Positions 1 to 14,201 of a stretch of DNA of 64,000 bases are shown piece after piece (positions within the stretch are counted from its first letter, which is position 1; every line of letters begins with the position of its first letter). A model generated the notes under the pieces. The model was not told the origin of the DNA and searched no databases. It saw only the letters and a list, made by a program, of their open reading frames with translations. This DNA comes from Chloroflexota bacterium (GTDB lineage: Bacteria; Chloroflexota; UBA11872; UBA12225), in contig JAUJOR010000014.1 in NCBI GenBank assembly GCA_030447525.1, forward strand, positions 32,156-96,155, in the 5' to 3' direction. The position numbers and the translations under genes were made by a program.

Positions 1-1
1 G

Positions 2-1204
2 GTGCAGTTCTGGCAGTGGGGCGTGGTCTACAACGACGGCTTCGACACCCTGGTCAAGGAGCACAACGCCAGGGGCACCGGCGTCACCGTGGAGCTCACG
101 CCGGCAGCCAACGGCGTGAGCTACTGGGACAAGCTCACCTCTGCCCTGGCCGGGAACGTGGGCCCTGACGTCTTCCTGATGAACAGCAACGCCCGCACCT
201 GGGCGACCAAGGGGCTGCTGCGCCCGCTGGATGACCTCATCAAGCGGGACAAAGCGGCCGAGGCGTCAAACGGGACGATCCACCGGAACTTCCGGGAGTG
301 GTACGAAGTGGGCGGCAAGCAGACTGGCTGGGGCTGGGACTACAGCACCATCGCCACCGCCTACAACGTCACCCACCTGCGCGAAGCGGGTCTCAAGGCC
401 CCTTCCGAGCTGGGCGAGCAGTGGGATTGGGACACCTTCCTCGAGTACGCCCAGAAGCTCAACCGACCGGGCGTCCGCTGGGGGGTATGGTCGAACCCCG
501 ACTACCAGACTGGCTGGCTCAACTTCGTGCGGGCCAACGGCGGAGACTACTTCAGCGAGGACCGCAAGCGGTGCGTCCTCGGCTCGCCGGCTGCGGTTGA
601 AGCGATGGAGTTCCTCGCCGGCCTGGTGACCCGAGGAAAGCTCTCCCCGACACGGGCCGATGTCGCCGCCGTCACCGGCGGAGGGGTGCAGATGTTCATC
701 GACGGGCAGCTCTCCATGGGCACGTTTGGAGACTGGTCGTTCTCCGACTTCGCGAAGAAGGGCCAGGGGCTGGACTGGGACATTGCGGCCGTCCCGCGCA
801 AGAACGGCAGGACCGGCAGCACGGCGAACTTCCGCGCCCTGGTGCTCAACCCCAGCACCAGGGTGCCGGAAGCCTCTTTCGAGTGGCTCAAGTTCGCCCT
901 GACCAAGCCGGTGCAGGACCGCATCCCCGGCCTCTTCAACGAGGTGCCGGCACGCCTCGACTCGGCGCAGGAAGTCTACGCCGACGCCGCCAAGGCCGGG
1001 CCGCCGGCCGGGCGCCGCACACTCAAGGACGCCATCGCGGCCACGAAGGCCCAGCCGGCGCTGGACAACGTCCCGCCCAACGAGTTCCACAGCATTGCCA
1101 CTGCGCTGGTCAACGATGCCTGGGACGGCAAGATCCCCGTCAAGCAAGCGATGACGCAGGCGCAGGAGCAGATCACCGCCCTCGTCCAGCGGTACGGTTC
1201 CTGA
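2..1204 (+). CDS. Extracellular sugar-binding protein of an ABC transporter (5' end outside window)
   Basis: This is a family 1 extracellular solute-binding protein, the part of a carbohydrate ABC importer that captures sugar outside the membrane. The 400 visible residues start directly in the mature fold, with the two-lobe signature phrases GPDVFLMNSNARTWATKG and LRPLDDLIKRD and a late FGDWSFSDFAKKG segment. No signal peptide or lipobox is visible, so the real start almost certainly lies upstream of the window; the GTG at position 2 is only the first in-frame start codon here. No permease follows it: the next gene is a transcription regulator of another system. The family call is confident; the sugar is unknown. 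Confidence 0.85.
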   Translation: MQFWQWGVVYNDGFDTLVKEHNARGTGVTVELTPAANGVSYWDKLTSALAGNVGPDVFLMNSNARTWATKGLLRPLDDLIKRDKAAEASNGTIHRNFREWYEVGGKQTGWGWDYSTIATAYNVTHLREAGLKAPSELGEQWDWDTFLEYAQKLNRPGVRWGVWSNPDYQTGWLNFVRANGGDYFSEDRKRCVLGSPAAVEAMEFLAGLVTRGKLSPTRADVAAVTGGGVQMFIDGQLSMGTFGDWSFSDFAKKGQGLDWDIAAVPRKNGRTGSTANFRALVLNPSTRVPEASFEWLKFALTKPVQDRIPGLFNEVPARLDSAQEVYADAAKAGPPAGRRTLKDAIAATKAQPALDNVPPNEFHSIATALVNDAWDGKIPVKQAMTQAQEQITALVQRYGS

Positions 1205-1603
1205 CACCCGGGCACGTTAATCCCCAGTTAGTCGGTGTGTTACGTGGGCGACGTAACGTCATGCTGCGTCTGAGCAGGAGGGGCACGGGGAGGGGGCAGT
1301 TGCTGACGCGCCTGTAGCTACCTCTACCTACGACCGGCGCTCCACCATTGCGTTGTCCGACATTGGCCCTCGGAACGCCAAGGGCGCCTGACGTGCGTCG
1401 TTGAGCGCCGGCGCGAGGGGCACTCCTGTGCCAGCTGGTACGGGAGCTGCTCGCCCCCCAGGCAGCTCCCGCACCAACTCCAGGTAGGAGGTCAATCTGC
1501 CATCGATGGGCGAACGTGCCTGAGCCTGTCCTTGACCACACGTCCACCCGCCTGGGTCCTCAGAGGACCAGCACCCAAACAGCGCTTGAGGGGAAAGGTC
1601 AAT
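1205..1603. promoter_or_regulatory. Leader/intergenic region before the SARP regulator with two hairpins
   Basis: This roughly 400-base gap holds no convincing gene. Two inverted repeats are visible: GTTACGT-GGCGG-type stem at 1239-1257 (GTTACGT, 5-base loop, ACGTAAC) and a larger hairpin at 1437-1475, where GGTACGGGAGCTG pairs with CAGCTCCCGCACC across 13 bases with one mismatch. The second lies about 130 bases upstream of the regulator start and could be a leader structure or a terminator of the upstream gene; there is no U-run, so its role is open. The direct repeats found before the three biosynthetic operons are not present here. Confidence 0.35.
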
Positions 1604-4600
1604 ATGGCTCACGCTGCCGCTGTGCTCCCCGCTGCCCGCTCCCTGAGCAGACCTGGCACGCCCGTCGTGGTCATACGGCAAGAACGACTTATCCGGCGCC
1701 TGCACGAGTTGGTGCGGGGGCGCCTTATCACCGTGGTAGCACCCGCTGGGTACGGCAAGACGGTGCTCCTTAGGGACTTCGCCATCGACTACGAAGCCCG
1801 TGGCGCGGCCCTGGCGGTGAGCTGGTACACCGTGGCGCCCTGGGATGATGACCCCACGCTCATCGTGGGAGGCCTGGCCAGGGCCATCCGGGCGCGGTGG
1901 CCAGGGGCGGTCGAGCGTACCCTGCGCCTCTTGAAAGAGGCACGGACCGGGGCATCCCCGGCCGAATCAGAACGACTCGTGGCCTCCGCGGTCGGCGCCC
2001 TGGCCACCGGCCTACAGGAGCACGAGCCGGAAGGACTCGTGCTGGTACTGGACGACTACCATGTGGTGAACCAGAACGCCTCGGTGGGCCACGCGGTGGG
2101 GCTCCTGCTGAGGCAGTTACCGGCCCATGTGTGCCTCGTGCTCCTATCGCGCACCATTCCCGCCGTGGACAGCGGCGGGTTCTTGCCGGCGCACGAGGTG
2201 GGGACGCTCAGCGTGGAAGACCTGGCCTTCACGCCAGCCGAGCTGGAGAGCCTCTTGCGCCGTCATGGCTTGGAACCAGACCAGGCCCTTGTGGCTGCGG
2301 TACACCGGCAGACCGAGGGCTGGATCGCCGGGGTGGTACTGGCGATGCCGGGTCCGGACGAAGGCCCGGCGGCGGAGCGGTGCGCCATGCTGCGTTCTCG
2401 GCTCAGCGCCGTGGCCAACGAGCACATCCACGACTACCTGGCCAACCAACTCTTCCAACGCCAGCCACAAGACGACCGGGAGCTCCTCCTGGCGGCGGCG
2501 CTCCCAGACGTGTGTGATGCCCGAGACCTGGATGAGGTGTTACAGCGTGCGGACTCGGCGGCGGCCCTCGTCCGGCTGCAGCGGGCCGGAGTACCCCTTA
2601 CGCGGGACGCAGCGCCCGACCGATTTCGGATGCATGGCCTGCTGCAGCAGTTTCTGCGGGCCCATCTCGAGCGCCATGATCGCAGGCGCCTTCGGCAGCT
2701 ACGCTACCGCTGGGGGGCGGCCGCCGAACGGCGTGATGACCACGCCGCCGCCATCGCGCAGTACTTAGCCGGGCGGCTGTACGGGCGGGCGGCGCACGTC
2801 CTGGAGCGAATCGGCGAGCATTGGATCGACGTGGGGCGCTGGCAGGTCATCGACGGCTGGCTCAGCCAGTTCCCGGCACCGCTGGTGCAGGAGCGTCCCC
2901 GGCTCGGGCTCTGCGCTGCCCGGCTGGCGCTGGCTCAAGGGCAGCGCCCGTCACTCGCCGTCGAGCGTGCCCGCACGGCCCGCTTCGCCGCCCAACGGAG
3001 CCGCGACTCGGAGGCAGAGGCTCGCGCCCTGCTCGTCGAGGCCATGGCGCTGGTGGCCAGTGGTCAACCGGCCGAGGGCCGGCAGCTCTGTGAAGAAGCA
3101 TTGCAATCCCGCTCCGTGCGGCGCTCGAAGCCCCTACTGGCGGAGGCCTACCGCAGCCTGAGCATTGCCGAGAGCGTCCGCGGCCTCCCCGCGGCCGCGC
3201 TGGAGCACCTGGAGCAGGCGCTGCTCCTCTACGAGAAGGACGGGCGAACCTGGGACGTGGCTGTGGCCTTGAACAACCTCGGCGTGGCCTACGAGCAGCT
3301 CGGGCAGGCCGAGCGGGCACGCCGCTACCACACCCGGGCGCTGGAGCTGCGCCGCGAGCTAGGTGACCTGGCGGGCGCCGCCACGAGCATGAACAACCTG
3401 GGGTTGTTACGGTTCTACGATGGCGCGCTAGGCCAGGCGGAGGCCCTGTTCGGCGAAGCGCTGCGGCTGGCGGAGCAGACAGCCAACCTGCGCGCCCAGG
3501 CAGCGGCGCGGGTCAACCTCGGCGACCTGTGGCGGGCGCGACAGCGTCCGGACGAGGCCCTGGCGTGGTACGGCGCCGCGCTCACTGTGGCGCCGACGGT
3601 GAGTGACCCGCGCTGGCGGGCCTATGCCCTCGTCGGCGTGGCCGCCGGCAAGCTACTCAGCGGCGACGTCACGGCCGCCCAGCAGGCGGCGCGGCACGCC
3701 ATCGAGGAAGCCGAGCGGAACCAGCTCGTAGAGGTTGGGGGCCACGCCAGCGTCGTGCTCGCGGCCGTGGCCCTGGCCAGTGGCCAGCGGCGCACCGCCG
3801 ACGCCATCTTGGAGCGCGCCCGGCAGATCGCGCGCGAAACGGGAAGCCAGCCCCTCCAGGTCCGCGCCTACCTGTGGTCGGCGCACGCCGCGTACCAGAG
3901 AAAGCGCTGGGGGGAAGCCCTATCCTGCGCCCGGTTGGCCTGCGAAGCCGCGGCCGCTCTGGGCGGGCCGACGCTGGTGGTGCTGGAGGGGCCGGCGCTG
4001 GTGCCAGTGCTGCGCATGGCCGCCGAGCGCGGCGTCGCCACCGAGTTGCTCGCCCGCGCGCTGGACGACTTGAACGGCGCGGTGGCCGCCGCCGTACGCG
4101 AAGCGACCGCCCCGGCCCCGGCCCCGGTCCTGCTCCCGATGGTGACGCTGCGCCTGCTGGGGACGTTCGCCGGCACGATGGCCGGCGAGCCCCTCGAACT
4201 GGTGGTGCCACCGCGATCCCGCTTGCGCGAGCTGCTGGCCTACCTCGCCCTGCACCCCGCCGGACGGCGCCGGGAGGAACTGACGGCCGACCTGTGGCCG
4301 GATGCCCCGCCGGGTAACGAAGGGGCGCTGCTCTACACCACCCTGCACCGTTTGCGTCAGGCCGTCTTTCCCGAGCTGATCTCTAGCGAAGGCCCGCCGG
4401 CAGGGGTTTACCGCATCGACCCCGGCGTCCCGTTGAGCGTGGACGTGCACCAGTTCGAGCAGCTACTGGATGAGGCCGAGACCACCGGACTGGCCCCGGC
4501 CCGGCGCCTGAGCTGCCTGAGCGCCGCCGTCGACCACTACGGGGGACCTTTCTTCCCGGAGTGCTACGCCGATTGGGCCGCCGCCGCCCGGTACCGTCTG

Positions 4601-4936
4601 GAGCGCCGCTATGTCACGGCGCTGGCGCAGCTGGCGGAGGCAACGTGGGAGGCGCAAGACTACCGCGCCTGCCTGGCCTGGTGCGAGCGCCTCCTGGCCA
4701 CCGAGCCGGAAGAAGAGAGCATCCATTGTCGCACCCTGGAGTGTTACGAGCGACTCGGCGAGGCCCTGGCCGGGGTGATGCACTATCGCCACTACGCCCG
4801 CCGGCTGGACGAAGACTACCGCACCCGACCGGCCGCTCAAGTCACGGCCATCGCCCGACGGCTCGAGGCCCTGTGCGCCAGTATCGGCATGGTCGCCGGC
4901 CATTCCCCCCGCACCGCCCGCCAGTGGGCGACATAA
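1604..4936 (+). CDS. Large SARP-family transcriptional activator (ATPase + TPR + BTAD), likely cluster regulator
   Basis: A 1110-residue regulator built like MalT/LAL proteins but ending in a SARP module. From the chosen start, a P-loop APAGYGKT sits at residues 46-53 and a Walker B-like LVLVLDDYH near 150. A long TPR-like helical region follows, with repeated LNNLGVAYEQLGQ-type units. At about 845-925 there is a winged-helix domain (RELLAYLALHP, RREELTADLWPD, LHRLRQAV), then a BTAD domain to the C-terminus. SARPs bind direct heptamer repeats and activate antibiotic operons. I chose ATG 1604 because GAGGGGAAAGG precedes it; an in-frame ATG at 1532 has no such site. It sits immediately before aroF, and matching direct repeats precede all three operons of the cluster, so it is the obvious candidate activator. 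Confidence 0.85.
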   Translation: MAHAAAVLPAARSLSRPGTPVVVIRQERLIRRLHELVRGRLITVVAPAGYGKTVLLRDFAIDYEARGAALAVSWYTVAPWDDDPTLIVGGLARAIRARWPGAVERTLRLLKEARTGASPAESERLVASAVGALATGLQEHEPEGLVLVLDDYHVVNQNASVGHAVGLLLRQLPAHVCLVLLSRTIPAVDSGGFLPAHEVGTLSVEDLAFTPAELESLLRRHGLEPDQALVAAVHRQTEGWIAGVVLAMPGPDEGPAAERCAMLRSRLSAVANEHIHDYLANQLFQRQPQDDRELLLAAALPDVCDARDLDEVLQRADSAAALVRLQRAGVPLTRDAAPDRFRMHGLLQQFLRAHLERHDRRRLRQLRYRWGAAAERRDDHAAAIAQYLAGRLYGRAAHVLERIGEHWIDVGRWQVIDGWLSQFPAPLVQERPRLGLCAARLALAQGQRPSLAVERARTARFAAQRSRDSEAEARALLVEAMALVASGQPAEGRQLCEEALQSRSVRRSKPLLAEAYRSLSIAESVRGLPAAALEHLEQALLLYEKDGRTWDVAVALNNLGVAYEQLGQAERARRYHTRALELRRELGDLAGAATSMNNLGLLRFYDGALGQAEALFGEALRLAEQTANLRAQAAARVNLGDLWRARQRPDEALAWYGAALTVAPTVSDPRWRAYALVGVAAGKLLSGDVTAAQQAARHAIEEAERNQLVEVGGHASVVLAAVALASGQRRTADAILERARQIARETGSQPLQVRAYLWSAHAAYQRKRWGEALSCARLACEAAAALGGPTLVVLEGPALVPVLRMAAERGVATELLARALDDLNGAVAAAVREATAPAPAPVLLPMVTLRLLGTFAGTMAGEPLELVVPPRSRLRELLAYLALHPAGRRREELTADLWPDAPPGNEGALLYTTLHRLRQAVFPELISSEGPPAGVYRIDPGVPLSVDVHQFEQLLDEAETTGLAPARRLSCLSAAVDHYGGPFFPECYADWAAAARYRLERRYVTALAQLAEATWEAQDYRACLAWCERLLATEPEEESIHCRTLECYERLGEALAGVMHYRHYARRLDEDYRTRPAAQVTAIARRLEALCASIGMVAGHSPRTARQWAT

Positions 4937-4970
4937 GACGCCGGCCAGGGCTCTCAGAGGTAGCGCACAA

Positions 4971-5026
4971 TACGCCTCGGGATACGCCTTAGGGCGGATG
5001 TCCGGCCGCCGATCCAGGGGTATGGT
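4971..5026 (+). promoter_or_regulatory. SARP-type direct-repeat promoter A (drives aroF-trp operon)
   Basis: Two perfect heptamers TACGCCT lie at 4971-4977 and 4983-4989, 12 bases apart start to start. Six bases later comes GGATG (4996-5000) at a weak -35 position, and exactly 31 bases after the second heptamer comes TATGGT (5021-5026), a -10-like hexamer. The same layout occurs before the other two operons of the cluster (20582-20638 and 25456-25511). The -10 predicts transcription starting near 5033. Confidence 0.7.
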
Positions 5027-5047
5027 GCTCCTGTGGGAGGACAAGCC

Positions 5048-6027
5048 TTGGTCGTCAGGCCTAATGCCGAAAGAACCGACCTAGTGCCGGAGATGGCCGG
5101 CGCGCTGCGGACTGCCCCCGCCGGGCGGCCCCCGGAACCCTACCGGCTGGTCAGTCGTGCCTACCGGCCGGAGAACACGGTTGTCGAGGTCGGCTCGGTC
5201 GGCATCGGCGGCCCGGACTTCGTCGTCATGGCCGGCCCGTGCTCGGTCGAGAGTCGGGATCAGCTCCTGGCGACCGCCGCCGCGGTGGCCGCCGCCGGGG
5301 GGGCGCTGCTGCGGGGCGGGGCCTTCAAGCCTCGCACCTCGCCCTACTCCTTCCAGGGGCTGGAGGAGGAGGGACTGGCCCTGCTGGCCGAAGGGAGACG
5401 GCGCACGGGGCTGCCGGTGGTGACCGAAGTCATGGAGCCGGGCAAGGTGGAGCACGTTGCCCGCTTCGCCGATGTCCTCCAGGTGGGCGCGCGCAACATG
5501 CAGAACGTACCACTGCTTAGAGCGGTCGGGGGTAGCCGACGACCGGTGCTGCTGAAGCGCGGGCTCTCGGCCACCATCGAGGAGTGGCTGCTGGCGGCGG
5601 AGTACGTCATGCACGAGGGGAACCCGCACGTCATCCTCTGCGAGCGAGGCATCCGCACCTTCGAAACGGCCACGCGCAACACCCTCGACCTGAGCGCCAT
5701 CCCAGTGGTCAAGCGGATCAGCCACCTGCCGGTATTCGCCGACCCGAGTCACGGAACGGGCCACAGCTACCTCGTGGCGTCGATGGCCATGGCGGCGGCG
5801 GCGGCTGGTGCGGACGGCCTGATCGTAGAGGTGCATCCGGAGCCGCAAGCGGCCCTCTCGGACGGGCAGCAATCGCTCACGCCGGCGCACTTCCACAGTC
5901 TGATGCGCTCGCTGGAGCGCGTCGTGGCCGCCGTAGACCGGCCGATGTGGCGCCCACCGCAGACTACCCGGCGCGCCCGGGCGACGTCATCGCCGGGGCG
6001 CGCCGGCGTGCCGGTGGGCCATCGGTG

Positions 6028-6028
<1 letters not shown>
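5048..6028 (+). CDS. aroF: 3-deoxy-7-phosphoheptulonate (DAHP) synthase, type I-beta, lacking regulatory domain
   Basis: Condenses phosphoenolpyruvate and erythrose 4-phosphate, the first step of the shikimate pathway. The catalytic barrel shows the family motifs [51 protein letters not shown] and DPSHGTGHS. Only about 65 residues precede AGPCSVES, and the ferredoxin-like/ACT-type N-terminal domain that gives feedback inhibition in many I-beta enzymes is absent, so this copy may be insensitive to aromatic amino acids (inference). TTG 5048 is preferred because GGGAGG precedes it by 7 bases. GTG 5033 is an alternative, but it would coincide with the transcription start predicted from the -10. 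The gene ends in TGATG, overlapping trpE by one base. Confidence 0.93.
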
Positions 6029-10101
<4,073 letters not shown>

Positions 10102-10105
<4 letters not shown>

Positions 10106-10749
10106 CGCTGGTCAAGATCTGCGGCATCCGCACCCTGGCCGAAGCGCGGGCGGCGACGCGCTCGGGAGCCGACCTGCTGGGCTTCGTCTTCTCTCCCCAC
10201 AGCCGGCGCACGGTCACCGCCGCCGCCGCCGCGCGGATCATCCGCCAGGCCCGTGAGGAGTCGGCGGGCTGGTCTGCCGTCGGGGTATTCGTCGACCCGA
10301 CCCCGGATGAGGTGGTCGAGATCGCCCGCGTGTGCGCCCTGGACGTAGTCCAGCTGGCCGGTAGCGAAAGCCCCGCCTGCGTGCGCGCTATGCCCCTGCC
10401 GGTGCTCAAGACCATCCACGTGCGCGCCGGCGACGAGCCCCGCGCGGCCGAGACGGTAGAGACAGACGCCGCCGGCGCCCATCTCTACCTGCTGGACACA
10501 CACGTCCCTGGCACGCACGGCGGGACCGGACGGCAGTTCGACTGGCAAGCGCTGCGGACGATCGGGCCGCGCTGCTTGGTGGCCGGAGGCCTGCGCCCGG
10601 ACAACGTTGGCGCCGCGCTGGCCGCCCTCTCCCCGCGTGGGGTGGACGTCAGCAGCGGCGTCGAGCACGCCGGTGGTGGCAAGAACCCGCAGCTTATCCG
10701 CGCCTTTCTGGAGAGAGTGAAAGCCTATGATCGCCACATTCACCCCTAG
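10102..10749 (+). CDS. trpF: Phosphoribosylanthranilate isomerase
   Basis: Performs the Amadori rearrangement between TrpD and TrpC. The 215-residue barrel begins with the diagnostic VKICGIRT (catalytic Cys) and has [49 protein letters not shown] (catalytic Asp) and [11 protein letters not shown] near the phosphate site, ending DVSSGVE. The start ATG 10102 overlaps the trpC stop by four bases, and the last 23 bases overlap trpB. Confidence 0.95.
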
Positions 10750-11935
10750 CCCTCCCATCCTGGCCGGCAGCCGCTTCGGAGCGTACGGCGGCCAGTATGT
10801 CCCCGAGACGATCGTGCCCGCGCTCGCCGAGCTGGAGCAGGGCTACCGGCAGGCGCTGGCCGACTCGACCTTCGTCGAGCACCTCCAGAGCGTCTTGCGC
10901 CACTACGTCGGCCGGCCGACGCCACTGTACGAGGCAGCCCGCTTCGCCCAGCGCGTCGGAGGCGGACCGGTCTGGCTGAAGCGCGAAGACCTGGCCCACA
11001 CCGGGGCGCACAAGATCAACAACGCCATTGGCCAGGGCCTGCTCGCCCAGCGGATGGGGAAGCGTCGAATCATCGCCGAGACGGGCGCCGGCCAGCACGG
11101 CGTGGCCACGGCCACGGTGTGCGCCATGCTCGGTCTTGCGTGCGTCGTCTACATGGGCGAGGAGGACACCCGGCGCCAGGCGCTCAACGTGTACCGCATG
11201 CGCCTGCTCGGGGCCGAGGTGCGGCCGGTCAGCGCCGGTACTCGCACTCTCAAGGATGCCATCAACGAGGCCTTCCGGGACTGGGTGACCGGTATCGAGT
11301 CCAGCTACTATCTCATCGGCTCGGCGGTCGGCCCGCACCCGTACCCCGAGATCGTGCGCACGTTCCAGTCGATTATCAGCCAGGAGGCCCGCGCCCAGGC
11401 GCTGACAGCGATCGGCCACCTGCCCCATCGGGTCGTGGCCTGCGTCGGCGGCGGCTCGAACGCCGTCGGCTCGTTCGCCGCCTTTCTGGAAGACGCTTGC
11501 GTCGAGCTCGTCGGCGTCGAGGCCGGGGGCCGCGGGCCTGGACTGGGCGACAACGCCGCCACGCTGGGGGCCGGACGGCCGGGGGTGCTGCACGGGGCGC
11601 ACAGCTACGTCTTGCAAGATAGCGGCGGTCAAATCGGCGCCACCCACAGCATCTCGGCAGGGCTCGATTACCCCGGTGTCGGGCCAGAGCACGCCCACCT
11701 CAAGGATTCCCGCCGCGTGCGCTACCACGCCGTAGAAGATGTGGGGGCGCTGGATGCCTTTTTCGCCCTTACTGAGAGCGAGGGCATCATGCCCGCCCTG
11801 GAGCCGGCGCACGCGTTGGCCTGGGTACAGGCCAACCGCCATCCGGGCGTGACGCTGGTCACCCTCTCCGGACGGGGGGACAAGGACATCCATACCGTGG
11901 CCAGCGCCTCCGGGCGCCAGGAGTACCTGGCATGA
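10727..11935 (+). CDS. trpB: Tryptophan synthase beta chain
   Basis: PLP enzyme that joins indole and serine to give tryptophan. The 402-residue protein has [39 protein letters not shown] (PLP lysine Lys96), [13 protein letters not shown], the phosphate-binding loop [10 protein letters not shown], and [15 protein letters not shown]. It is the ordinary TrpB1 type by length and motifs. It overlaps trpF upstream by 23 bases and trpA downstream by four. Confidence 0.97.
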   Translation: MIATFTPSPPILAGSRFGAYGGQYVPETIVPALAELEQGYRQALADSTFVEHLQSVLRHYVGRPTPLYEAARFAQRVGGGPVWLKREDLAHTGAHKINNAIGQGLLAQRMGKRRIIAETGAGQHGVATATVCAMLGLACVVYMGEEDTRRQALNVYRMRLLGAEVRPVSAGTRTLKDAINEAFRDWVTGIESSYYLIGSAVGPHPYPEIVRTFQSIISQEARAQALTAIGHLPHRVVACVGGGSNAVGSFAAFLEDACVELVGVEAGGRGPGLGDNAATLGAGRPGVLHGAHSYVLQDSGGQIGATHSISAGLDYPGVGPEHAHLKDSRRVRYHAVEDVGALDAFFALTESEGIMPALEPAHALAWVQANRHPGVTLVTLSGRGDKDIHTVASASGRQEYLA

Positions 11936-12858
11936 TCCCGCTAGCCCCGCTTTCGTTGGCTTCCCCAACCCCAGCGTCTCCCCCCACCCCAGCGGCCCCT
12001 CCTACGCCTGGCCAGGCCGACGGGCGCCTGGCGCGTAGCTTCGAGCGCCGGCGCGCCGGCGCCACGTGCGGCCTGTTCCCCTACCTCACGGCCGGCTTCC
12101 CGGATGTCGCCACGGACCGGGCGCTGGCGGCGGCCGCCCTCGAGGCGGGAGTGGACGGATTCGAGATTGGCGTGCCCTTCTCCGACCCGCTAGCGGACGG
12201 CGCCACGCTGCAGCGCGCCAACGCCCGCGCCTTGGAGGGGGGCGCCACCCTGGACACGGCCCTGGATCTGGCCGGCTACATCCGCCAACGCGCGCCGGAT
12301 ACGCCGGTGGTGTTGATGTCCTACTACAACCCGCTCCTTCAGCGGGGGCATCGTCAGGTGGCCGCCGATCTGGAGGCCGTCCAGGCCGATGGCGTGATCG
12401 TCGCGGACCTCCCGCCCGAGGAAGGCGCCTCGCTCCACCAGGGGCTCGCCGAGCGCAGCCTGGCCTTGATCCCGATGCTGGCCCCCACCAGCCATACCGC
12501 CCGCGTCCGCGCCGTGGCCGCGCTCGATCCGGCGTTCGTCTACTGCGTGGCGCTCGTGGGCGTCACCGGCGCCCGCCAGGACCTCTCCCAAACCCTGGGT
12601 GACTTCCTGGGTCGGGTGCGGGCTGAGCTGTCCGCCCCGCTGGTGGTCGGCTTCGGCGTCGCCACGCCTGAGCACGTGCGGCGCGTGGCGCAGCTAGGGG
12701 CCGCCGGCGTCATCGTCGCCAGCGCCCTGGCCGACCTGGTAGAGCGCTCGCCTGAGCCGGTGGCGGCCGCTCGCGCCTACGTATCGTCTTTGGTGGTCGC
12801 CGCACACGGGCGCAGCTCAGACGACCTGAAGGATCAGGGCCTCCCGGAGCACCGCTGA
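11932..12858 (+). CDS. trpA: Tryptophan synthase alpha chain
   Basis: Releases indole from indole-3-glycerol phosphate and channels it to TrpB. The 308-residue protein has the catalytic Glu in [15 protein letters not shown], the Asp-bearing [22 protein letters not shown], and [11 protein letters not shown]. About 30 residues at the N-terminus are rich in proline, alanine and serine and look like a low-complexity extension, so a later start is possible; the ATG at 11932, overlapping the trpB stop, fits the spacing pattern of this operon. It ends in TGATG, sharing one base with the next gene, an ATP-grasp ligase that is foreign to normal trp operons. Confidence 0.94.
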   Translation: MIPLAPLSLASPTPASPPTPAAPPTPGQADGRLARSFERRRAGATCGLFPYLTAGFPDVATDRALAAAALEAGVDGFEIGVPFSDPLADGATLQRANARALEGGATLDTALDLAGYIRQRAPDTPVVLMSYYNPLLQRGHRQVAADLEAVQADGVIVADLPPEEGASLHQGLAERSLALIPMLAPTSHTARVRAVAALDPAFVYCVALVGVTGARQDLSQTLGDFLGRVRAELSAPLVVGFGVATPEHVRRVAQLGAAGVIVASALADLVERSPEPVAAARAYVSSLVVAAHGRSSDDLKDQGLPEHR

Positions 12859-14201
12859 TGGACGAGGCACGCGCGCGGACCAATCGGAAGCGGCCGGCAT
12901 TCTTGCTGCTGGCGAAGCTGGCCCCGCTGACAAGCCACCCTCTGTTTCTCAAGGAGCTGCGGCAGCGTGCACTGGCGCCCCTGCTCGTGACCGACATGCT
13001 CCCCAGCGGCGCCGGTGGGCCGTCGGAGCTGGGTCGTCAGAACCCGGTGCTGGCGGGACTCGAAGACGTTGCCGTGCTGGACGGGGCGCACCACCTGCCC
13101 ATCCTCCAGCGCGTCGCGGCCTGGGCGGAGGAGTACGCCATCCGTGGCACGCTCTGCTTGGGAGAGGTGTTCGTGGAGGCCGGTGGCCTGGCAGCCGACC
13201 TGCTCGGGCTACGGCACGCCGGTGTGCGCGCCGCCCGCGTCTGTCGGAACAAGCATCTCCAGCGACTGTACCTACAACCCTGGAGTCCGGCGAGCCGGCT
13301 GATCACGCCGCAGATGCGGGTGACATCCACTGGGAGCGCCAGGGCCGACTTTGCGGCCGACTTCTCAGCCGGCCCGGCGATCCTGAAGCCCGTGGCGAGG
13401 TTCGCGAGTTCCGGCGTCCAGCAAGTGGCCGATGCGCACGAGCTTCGCCGGCGCTTCGAGGACTATGCGCCAGACGAGATGCTCCTGCTGGAGACTAAGG
13501 TCATTGGCCGGGAGATCTCGGTCGAGGCGCTCGTCCAGGACGGCGACGTCGTGTTCTCTGGAATCACGCAGAAGTCGACCAATGAGAGCGAGGGCCGGCA
13601 CTTCGTGGAGACAGCCCATACCATCCCCGGCGGGAACCTATCGTCCACTGAGGTCGCCGCCGTGCTGGCGGCGAACAATCAGGTGCTGTGCCGCCTGGGT
13701 TTCGAGCACGGGGTGGCGCACGCCGAGTACCGGGTCACCGCAGACGGCGTGCCCTACTTGATGGAGATCGCGTGTCGCGCGCCGGGCGACGGCATCCTGG
13801 CCCTGTACCACCTGGCCACCCTCCACTCCCTGGAGGCTGAGCTGATCAAGTGCGCCCTCGGGGAGCCGGTGGCGTACCCGCAACCGGTGCGCTACGCGCG
13901 GCAGGTGTATCTGCCCCACCCCACCGGCCGGCTGATGGACGTCCGCGTCGCGAATCTGCCTGGAGTGGCGCCGTACTGGGTGCCCTGCCACGGACGCTGG
14001 CCAGACATCGAGGCCGGCTCCGCCGGCGATCCGGCCCGACTGCGGCAGCTCCTCGTCCTCAAGGAACGCGGGGCGGCGCTCTGCGAGCTGCACGACTCGT
14101 TCGACCGCGCCGTCACCTTCTTGATCGATGCCCCGACGGCGGAGGCGCTGGACGGCCTGGAGGGGCACGTCCGCCAGTCGGTGAGCATCGTCACGGGCTA
14201 G
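12858..14201 (+). CDS. ATP-grasp ligase 1 (predicted amino-acid/carboxylate-amine ligase)
   Basis: A 447-residue ATP-grasp enzyme. Such enzymes activate a carboxylate as acyl phosphate and couple it to an amine, often forming dipeptides. Seen here: AILKPVARFASSGV (ATP-binding lysine and loop), LLLETKVIGREISVEALV, and the metal-binding end EYRVTADGVPYLMEIACRAPGDG. It shares phrases with the ligase at 22724-24031 (ISVEALV versus LSVEMLV, GITQKS versus NVTQKR, CRAPGDGI versus GRMPGDGI), so the two look like paralogs. It is the last gene of the trp operon and overlaps trpA by one base, which ties it to tryptophan-derived chemistry. The substrates cannot be read from sequence. Confidence 0.85.
   Translation: MDEARARTNRKRPAFLLLAKLAPLTSHPLFLKELRQRALAPLLVTDMLPSGAGGPSELGRQNPVLAGLEDVAVLDGAHHLPILQRVAAWAEEYAIRGTLCLGEVFVEAGGLAADLLGLRHAGVRAARVCRNKHLQRLYLQPWSPASRLITPQMRVTSTGSARADFAADFSAGPAILKPVARFASSGVQQVADAHELRRRFEDYAPDEMLLLETKVIGREISVEALVQDGDVVFSGITQKSTNESEGRHFVETAHTIPGGNLSSTEVAAVLAANNQVLCRLGFEHGVAHAEYRVTADGVPYLMEIACRAPGDGILALYHLATLHSLEAELIKCALGEPVAYPQPVRYARQVYLPHPTGRLMDVRVANLPGVAPYWVPCHGRWPDIEAGSAGDPARLRQLLVLKERGAALCELHDSFDRAVTFLIDAPTAEALDGLEGHVRQSVSIVTG

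Noticed and set aside
1239..1257. GTTACGT/ACGTAAC inverted repeat as a fourth SARP site
   Set aside because: It is an inverted, not direct, repeat and lacks the TACGCCT heptamer and the 31-base spacing to a TANNGT.
5584..6027. Upstream extension of TrpE
   Set aside because: It overlaps aroF in another frame and reads as His/Arg/Pro noise; TrpE homology begins after the ATG at 6028.
10694..11968. Long minus-strand frame opposite trpB
   Set aside because: Shadow of a highly conserved gene; no motifs and no ribosome site.
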